From positions 60,240,962 to 60,304,961 of the forward strand of contig CM023540.1 in the NCBI GenBank assembly GCA_013350335.1: a stretch of DNA of 64,000 nucleotides, read 5' to 3'. The position numbers were made by a program, and so were the translations under genes. A model generated the notes under the pieces. That model was not told the origin of the DNA. It worked only from the letters and a program-made list of their open reading frames with translations, and made no database searches. Source of the stretch: Chimonanthus salicifolius. Taxonomy: Eukaryota > Streptophyta > Magnoliopsida > Laurales > Calycanthaceae. Numbering within the stretch: position 1 is the first letter of the stretch; each line of letters starts with the position of its first letter. Below, one piece after another: positions 56,957 to 64,000 of the stretch.

Positions 56957-59900
56957 TGTAACGCCCCGCCCTCTACGAGAAATATCAGAGTCTAATTTTT
57001 TTTTTCTTAATAATAATAAAACATCGAAAGAAAGCGGGTGGCGTCACGACGCGAGTTAAGTTTAGACTACTCAAGTCTGAACCTTAACTGGCCACTCATG
57101 TGTACATGGACTAGACCATGATAATGATTCACACATGGAACTAACAACAACATGCGGAATAAACTAGATTAACTGTGGAAATAATATGAAAAGATAGCAA
57201 GTAACAGTCCCAAATGATAATTACGATAAACAACCATCCATAGTTAATAGTCTAATTAAACCATAGCAAGTATTAACTTATTACGTGTCCATCAAAATAT
57301 AATTCAAATGACAATAGATAAGTAATCCTGTTCATCATTCAAGCACTTAGGCTTGGCTCCCCTCCCGGTCAACGACCTTCTCTTTCCCTTTACTTGTACC
57401 TGCATTCTCCTCTGAGGATAGAATTAGGGCGTTAGATCAACGCACCCAGTAGGTTCCCGAATCAGGGCTACCACATGTTAGCATATAAAACATGCATATA
57501 TATCATATTACATGATCGTCAAAAACAAATAAAACAATGCTATGAAGTATGCACATGCAATGAGTCTCTCCCATTATGTACATTCATAGCCATCACTTGA
57601 CGTGCCTCGCACCGTCAAGGTAAATCACAATACACTTCCATCTCTTCATCATTGAGTTGATTCATATCACCTATTAGTCCTCCTGGAGGGACTTTCATCG
57701 CCTAAGGAGTAAGTGACTATGATCATTATGTTACTCCTCCTGGCGGTACTCTCGTCGCCTAAAGAGGACGTAACTCATAATTGCAACACTGTAGAACCTC
57801 AGTCGTCATCCCATGTCCATGCATGAGATGCCAATGCTTTGTATGCCATTTGTAAATGCATAATTCATCACTCAAAATATGGTAAGTAATAGTATGTCAA
57901 TAACTCATAAACCCTTCATGAAAACAGGTGTAAATGTGGTTACAAGTAGGTAGGAAACCTACTAAAGATTCACTTCAGTACTTGAGCTCTCTTAATCGTC
58001 AGCCGATCACGACTCGTATGCCGTATACGCAAGTTTGGATACCCTATTTAAATAGCATCAAACCAAACGTTTATCATGTAGTTCCAATTTAGTCAATTTC
58101 CCAAAATATACTATGTGGGGTTCGTGTCCGTACATCCAACCCTATGATCATTTCCATCATTGATCATTCCATCAATAATTACTTTTATGCCGTTTAGGCT
58201 AACCTTTTAGTTTAACCATATCTAAACCAACTTAGTGGGGTTCGGCCATACAACTTGGCCGAACCTCACCTTTTTAATTTGGGTTCTTCATTCATCACCT
58301 TTAATCCCATTTATTACTTAACCCAATTCTATCAAATACTCATTGATGGGGTTCGGCCATGCCACATGGCCGAACCTCATCCTATAGATTTTTATCCACA
58401 ATCCATCATCATCAATGGTTGATTATTTTCTTACACATAGTCCATAACTTATCATGTATGATTCCTTAATTAAAACAACCATAAACTCCCATCCAAAACA
58501 GCCCATTTATTTCAAAACAGCCCCATGGGGTTCGGCCATACTCATAGCCGAACCCTAGGGTTCACTTGATCCAATCATCACCATGATTATTCATGGTTTA
58601 ATCATGCTAACTCAACCATGAATTATACATGTTTCAGCAGCATAAACATCCACCAAAACAGTAAATTAAACTTCACCAAATCACATCAAACACCATATTT
58701 TGTATGGTTTTAAACTCATCAAAATCATCAACTACTTACATGGGGTTCGGCCATCCAAGGTGGCCGAACCCTATGTCCATGTTTTGGTCTTTCAAACATG
58801 TTTTAGGTGTCACTTATTCATATGAAAATCAGTACATCATTGCTGCATTTTTACCTCTCAAAACCATCCAATAAATTCATCACTTTGTCCAAATAACCAT
58901 AACACCTCATGGGATTCGGCCATCCAAGATGGCCGATCCAAATGGTCCATTTCATCAGTTTTAAATCACTGTTTTAAACCCATGATACCTTCAGTCCTTA
59001 TGTCATTCAGATCCATATTTTTAACCCTTTCTAAAACATTCATTTGAATCTTAAATAAAACTTAAAAACAGTCCACCAAAACTCTATGGTTTCCATGTTT
59101 CAAACACATCAAAACCAAACCATCATTTGCATGGGGTTCAGCCCTCCATGGTGGCCGAACCCTATGACCTTTGGTTTTGAATTTCTTAATCATTCATCTA
59201 GGTCTAAATCAAACTTCCTTATTTATGTTTTAACCTTTTTAAAACATACACTTTAAAACATCTAAAAACAACCCATAAAAATCCATGGTTTCCATGTTTC
59301 AAAACATGAAAACCAACCAATATTTTACATGGGGTTCGGCCCTCCATGGTGGCCAAACCCAATGGTTATTTTTACCATTTTTAAACCTCTATTAATCAAG
59401 GTTAAAACCTTGGTGTATTCGGCTATAACCATGGCCAATACACACCCCATTTGCTCCATGTTATTAAACCAAAATAACATATAAGTACTTACCAAACTTC
59501 CAATCTTTCTCTTTGCCTTTGGTCCTTGGTTTCTCCCTTTTATTTCTTCCTTTCTTTTGCTGTTTTGTGCTTGATCTACTGGTGCAAACACCTCTGATGT
59601 TCCAGCTAAGAAAAACGAATTGGAGAGAGGGAGAGAGAGATGGGAAAATCTTGGGTTTGCAATGACAAGAATCGGCCAACCTTGGTGATTGTTTCCTTTA
59701 GTACTTCAGCCCCCAAGACCCCTCCATTCCCTCATCGATTCTTACCAAAAACGATGGGTCTTGGGTGCTATCCAAGGCACCCCTTGGTACCTGCCTATGC
59801 AGCCTTTCAACTCCCCAAGCAACACCTCCCATTTCCATGTGTTTCATTTAAAATTTAACATGGAAATCACCCCAACAAGTCCCCAACGTGTGGGACTTGT

Positions 59901-60579
59901 TTTGGTGGTTAAGACTGAGCCAAACTACTCCTATTACCTCTGAACTCACTGATTTACAGTCCCATTAATTTCCATTTTGATTCACCCAACTTACATGTCC
60001 AACTCAGATGTCCAACTCACCTCATTAATTGACAATCATTTAATGTAATTGAGTCAACTCATTCTTAATTCAAATTAAATAAAATCAGTTCCACTTAACC
60101 TGATTTAACTCACCATTGAACTCATTTGTGGGCCCACACGGTCGGCTGTGGTCAACAAAGTCAACCCGACCCCCCCCCCCCTTTAGCTTCTTGACCCGTT
60201 TTTGACTCCATGACCCAATTATGGGTATTTTGGTCATTTGTAATTGGTTTTCACATGTGCATCAGGCCTACCCATTTTTACTCCACTTGATTTCCAATCA
60301 AATCAGCTTATCCCCATTTAATTTGAGCTTACACAATGGTCAAATCATCCATTTTGACTTATTGGGTCCAATTGGGCCCTTTGACCCATTTAGCCATTTT
60401 CGACCCAATTGATGTTCATTACCCATCCAATCAAACTTGACATTCTTGATGTACTCATATGATCTTAATTTGAGCAATGGGCCCCACCATTTCCTTACTT
60501 ATCATCACAAAATAATTAATTTAACACATCAGGGGCATTTTCATAATTATCCACTTCATTGAGAAATTGGGGTGTTACA
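56957..60579 (-). mobile_element. Solo LTR K (3.6 kb), element D subfamily
   Basis: It starts TGTAACGCCCCGCCC, ends GGGGTGTTACA, and is flanked by GATAC (56952-56956 and 60580-60584). Many segments are the reverse complement of the element D LTR, for example the GTTTAGACT/AGTCTGAAC hairpin near 57060-57085 and the palindromes with loop CCTCCATGG. Eight palindromes lie at 58237-59440. No internal region is present. Frames such as 59640-59943 have no support. Confidence 0.93.
58237..59440. repeat. Palindrome array in solo LTR K
   Basis: Copies lie at about 58237, 58348, 58527, 58742, 58911, 59133 and 59331, plus a divergent GTATTCGGC/GGCCAATAC version at 59413, mirroring the divergent copy in element D at 42078. 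Arms are GGTTCGGCC/GGCCGAACC with varying loops. Confidence 0.9.
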
Positions 60580-60605
60580 GATACCCAAGGATTGTGGTTG
60601 CTCTA

Positions 60606-62452
60606 TACTAGTGCCCCGGCTTGCCGAGTCACCTATTAGTCACTTCCATGACTTAGGTGAAGCATTGCCTTGGAAAGTTGAAGCTATGAAAAAGGCTCAA
60701 GGAGTGATGAAGATTGAATCAAGAACTTCGAAGATGGAAGATCAAAGTGTACGATTCATCATGACCAAGTGTATAGCAATCACAAAAGGTAATTGGCCAT
60801 AAATGACCTTAGGTGGAACCCAAACCCTTAGGTAGACCTTGCCTAAGCTTAGTGAAACATATTGGTAAATTCATAATCAAGCCTTAGTGCACCCTGGGTA
60901 GACAAAAAACCAAATGGGACAAACATTGAAAATCTGGTGAACTGTCAGGTTGACAAGTAGAGTCCACCTACCCATCGGTGAGACAGGACAGACCCGTCAT
61001 GGTATTCGACACATCGATCGGATGGACAAAGGTTCTAAAATAGACACATTGTCATTCAGGGTTGCACTCAGATCGAGTGTATCGAGTTCATCAACCCATC
61101 GGTGATAACCGGATAGACCCATCGAGGTCATCAATACATCAACTGAAAAAATCGAGCTTCTGGTTAGGAACAAACTATAAAACCAGGTTGCTCTCAAATC
61201 GAGTGTCTCATTACATCGACATATCGATGAGGACAGAACAACTCACCGGTGCGCACGACACGTCGACCTAGGTTGTGTGGGTTATGGAACTTAGGACTAA
61301 GAGGTACTCTCAAAACAGACACATCGATGTAATAGACCCATCGAGAGTATCGGGACCGACCCATCGATGGTACCGACATGTCGACCTGGGTTCGACATGT
61401 CTACATGGTTTTTCCTCAGGTCAATATGATCAACAAGCCGACACATCAACTATAAGTCATGTTGACCCATCGATGTGACCGACCTATCAGTAGTGACTGT
61501 TTTATATCCGTTGGAAGTTTAATGGTCAAATTGCAATGACACTAAGCCAGTACCGACCCGTCGACCAGGTCGACCCATCGACAACCTAGTGTTGGGATTT
61601 TTGTGTTTGCCTATATATTCTCCAAACTTTGATGAGATTGGTTGGAGACCTTGGACACTAGGAGAGAGCTTTGCATGGAAAAATCCAAAGGCATTCCCAG
61701 ATATCCCACCTCCTTTGCATGCACTTCACATAGGTGAATCATTTGATAATCCGATCTTCCATAGATTGAGATTGAGAGAGAGAGAGGAAGACAAACCACT
61801 CTAGGATAGATATTGGTCACCCAATTTCCTAGAGACCTCCCAAGGATTGGGATTGCACATACTCTGCGTATATTCGTCATCGAACGACATCACATTGAGA
61901 GATTCTTCAAGAAGCACACATCTAAATCAAGAGATCTCAACAAGTCAAGTGAGATTCTTCAAGAAGCACACATCTAAATCAAGAGATCTCAACAATTCAA
62001 TTGCTTCTAGTTTGATTTTATTTTCATAAATCATCTATTGAAGTAGATTAAAGCATGGTGCTTGACCCACTATAAAAAATAGAGAGATAATGACATAGAC
62101 CAGGGTAGGTCGAACCTTTCAAAATAGTAGGGATTGGGTGAAATTCCCAGTCAATCGAGTTAGGTGGAATTCGTGCTCTATTTGTGAGGGTGTAATTCCC
62201 CACAAAGTGAATTGGGTGTTTGCCTTTCGTTGTTCTGATTTCATTTGTATTTGCACTCTCTTATCACACAACACTTGATTAATCTTGTTTTCCCGCTGCT
62301 TATTGTTTTGATTAATCAAGAATTTTGAAAAAGGCCGTTAAAATTGGAATTCCCTATTCCCCCCCACCACACCCCCGCCGCCCCCCCCCTTCTTCCCTCT
62401 CCCCCGCTTCCCCTCTAGGGTCAATCTTGTTCTAGCACATCGGTAACTTTTA
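60606..62452 (+). repeat. Element L 5' LTR
   Basis: About 1.85 kb. It contains the densest cluster of CGACCCATCGA-type words (60940-61580), a 58-bp direct duplication (GAGATTCTTCAAGAAGCACACATCTAAATC-like segment at about 61898 and 61950), and an interrupted C-rich tract (62360-62410). The end is followed directly by the primer site. It contains no gene. Confidence 0.75.
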
Positions 62453-62467
62453 ATTGATATCAGAGCC
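62453..62467 (+). promoter_or_regulatory. Primer-binding site of element L (tRNA-iMet type, one mismatch)
   Basis: ATTGATATCAGAGCC matches the canonical TGGTATCAGAGC except for one G-to-A change, as could arise by deamination of methylated C on the other strand. It directly follows the LTR end. Confidence 0.8.
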
Positions 62468-62575
62468 TTGTACTCTGCATAAGGATCTAATCATCCAAGT
62501 TGATCCGTGCCAGGACCATGTCTCTTGTTAAAAGACTAACCTTGTCCAAATTTCTATTTTTTTGCATATACAAAA

Positions 62576-63109
62576 ATGGTTTCATGGAAATCAAACATGG
62601 AAAAAATCTTGGTTTCACTTAATGAAAATGTTAAAACGTCCATGGATGGACCCAATGCAATGGAATTGAATAGTGAAACTGAGGAAGATGTTAGGATTTC
62701 TATCCAAGATGAGTTTATTGAAAAGTTTTGGGTAACCTTGGATAGTTCAATGGAAGACTCCACCTTTCATAACCAATTGGAGAATCATGAGAGAGGTGGA
62801 AATTTTAAATGTTTTATTGCTTCCATTGTTAATGACCAAGAGGGATCTTCTAGTGAAGAGGATAATGTAGAGGATCTTGAAGAGGAAGATGACCTCCAAG
62901 AATCCTTCAATGCCTTGTATTTAGAGAGTATAAGATTAGCAAAGGATTTTGATAAGATAAAAATTGAGAATGCCAAACTCTTTAGCCAACTTCAATGTGC
63001 TAATATGGAAAATGATCTTCGCTCATCAAATTTGAAAAATACAAATGATGAAATCTTGAATTTGAGAGAAAATCAAAATTTGCTTAAAGGAAAATTAAAA
63101 GTTTTTTAA
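62576..63109 (+). pseudogene. Element L gag, truncated
   Basis: A 177-codon frame ends in TAA at 63107. Its C-terminal part has an acidic stretch (EGSSSEEDNVEDLEEEDDLQ) followed by a predicted coiled coil (ESIRLAKDFDKIKIENAKLF, LRENQNLLKGKLKVF), which is typical of SIRE-type Gag. The core Gag region normally upstream is mostly absent: only about 60 residues precede it. After the stop, similar Lys/Asn-rich sequence continues in frame, so the stop is probably a mutation. Confidence 0.72.
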
Positions 63110-64000
63110 AATGAAAACGTAAAGCTAAATGAAGTTGGAAAATGTCTTGGAGATAAAAATGTTTAGAATCTCAAGACATGGTTACCTAAGGAACTCAAAT
63201 TTTGGAAGAATCTATTATGGTTAAACCGCATTGTGATTGGCATAGTCTTGGACGTTCTCAATCTACCCAAAGAGACCCATGAACCAATCCAAAAGAAGTA
63301 AAAGCCACACCACACACACTTCTATAGTAAAATCCTTTTATTGACCGGGCACTTCAAGTATGAGCACAAAATAAAAAAGTTGCAGGTTAAAACAAAGGTG
63401 GCTTATGGTTCTTCTCCAAGAACAAAGAAAAGAAAGCATGAGGTGTTGGAAATTCACGCATTTCAAAGAACAAGGTAAATTATTTTGATTGTGTGAATTT
63501 GCCTAGGAAAAACTATGCACCTCATCACACACATCATCCCTACATTGTAAAATCTAAAAGAGATAAGTTCAGACCTCCTTATATTATGAATAGGAAGACT
63601 AAAAGGAGTGTCTTGTCTCAAACCTCCGGAATTGGGCCAAATGTTTAATATGGTAGAATTAAATTGCCCAAAGTCCAAGGATTTGAGAGAAAATGTCCGG
63701 ATGAAAATTTCATATAGATCCCCAACGGATAGGACCTTGTTCATGCCCTACATTGGTGTAAGACTTGAGCTTAATTGGAGTATCTACAGACCAAATGTAG
63801 TTGAACTCAATCTTTGTACATGTGATTTCAAACAACCCTTGTTTTATGGCATGGCACATTTGACTCTTTCAAGCACTTGATTGTACTTGTCTGGCTATAA
63901 TATTAATCTTGCTTGAAGTATCATAGAGTTGTTGACTTACATTCCAAGTCCTAAAGTTGTAAACTTAGATGTGTTAAGACTCAACATTGAGTGTATCTCA
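63110..64000 (+). pseudogene. Element L, remainder of degraded gag/early pol
   Basis: Short frames with many stops continue from gag to the window end. Fragments such as GHFKYEHKIKKL and NLKTWLPKELKFW suggest decayed retroelement coding sequence, but no protease, integrase or RT motif is visible before 64000. The 63608-63880 frame is not convincing as a separate gene. Confidence 0.45.

Larger units (their letters stand above)
55979..60605 (+). repeat. Element F 3' LTR, split by solo LTR K and cut by element L
   Basis: The parts are 55979-56956 and 60585-60605. The LTR opens with a perfect short hairpin, GCTCGGC-TT-GCCGAGC. It aligns with the first half of the element L LTR (for example CTAGGATAGA...CCAATTTCCTAGA, CCCAAGGATTG). 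It stops at about 60605 where element L begins, so its remainder should lie beyond L outside the window. It has a cluster of TCGAT-type words at 56255-56680. The open frame at 56494-56898 is within the LTR and not supported. Confidence 0.7.
60606..64000 (+). mobile_element. Element L: SIRE-like copia element, 5' part, running off the window
   Basis: The LTR 60606-62452 (TACTAGTGCCCC...GGTAACTTTTA) is followed by a primer site like that of tRNA-iMet elements (62453-62467) and a damaged gag. It seems to have inserted into the element F 3' LTR. Pol, if present, is beyond 64000. Confidence 0.75.

Noticed and set aside
62576..63109. Element L gag-like frame as a host coiled-coil gene
   Set aside because: It follows an LTR and primer site directly and has the acidic/coiled-coil tail of SIRE-type Gag. 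No introns or other host features are visible.

Overview
The window is plant nuclear DNA made almost entirely of nested LTR retrotransposons. I found no host protein-coding gene, rRNA or tRNA gene. A plant origin is supported by gypsy elements with initiator-Met-tRNA primer sites and a plant-type chromodomain, by an Athila-type gypsy element primed by tRNA-Asp, and by copia elements of SIRE type. The species cannot be named from this sequence. The low G+C, the layered insertions and the many solo LTRs suggest repeat-rich intergenic or pericentromeric DNA of a large-genome angiosperm.

Layout. Seven insertions have intact 5-bp target-site duplications (TSDs), so the order of events can be read directly. 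(1) 1-10826: a minus-strand Tekay/Del-like chromovirus (element A, internal part 690-5014, 5' LTR 5015-9268). A shorter solo LTR (7848-8628, TSD GTGTA) sits inside its LTR, another LTR (1-689) interrupts its integrase gene, and A itself lies in an older plus-strand LTR (9269-10826). (2) 10827-46771: an old plus-strand LTR (H) broken by two insertions. The first is solo LTR G (10983-39778, TSD TAAAC), which holds chromovirus C (13511-38846, TSD GAATC), which in turn holds the Athila-like element B (14806-29871, TSD CACAC) in its 3' LTR. The second is the aberrant chromovirus D (40157-44674, TSD CCTTC). (3) 46772-64000: SIRE-like copia material. Two short elements, E and F, stand in tandem around a shared LTR (51810-53559). 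They are interrupted by chromovirus solo LTRs J (47708-50906, TSD GTCAC) and K (56957-60579, TSD GATAC). A third copia element, L (60606 to the window end), carries a truncated gag.

How the genes work together. Only B looks capable of expression. It has near-identical LTRs, a tRNA-Asp primer site, one uninterrupted 1,834-codon gag-pol frame (Gag, CCHC knuckle, protease, reverse transcriptase, RNase H, integrase) and a polypurine tract. Downstream of pol it carries a separate 143-codon frame for a small basic, cysteine-rich protein. In layout this resembles the nucleic-acid-binding proteins of plant flexuous RNA viruses. A, C, D, E, F and L are broken by stops, frameshifts or large deletions.

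Most notable signals. First, the 143-codon frame in B lies between two copies of a hairpin-plus-polypurine-tract module. Second, element D begins with an inverted copy of its own U5 end, forming a palindrome of about 110-bp arms with a 5-nt loop, yet has a proper TSD. Third, the chromovirus LTRs are studded with about 50 copies of the palindrome GGTTCGGCCAT/ATGGCCGAACC, some with compensated changes in both arms. Fourth, other LTRs carry their own, different hairpin arrays. Fifth, a hairpin with an (A/G)GGA loop stands directly upstream of the polypurine tract in both gypsy lineages. Homology calls are by eye and no database search was run.
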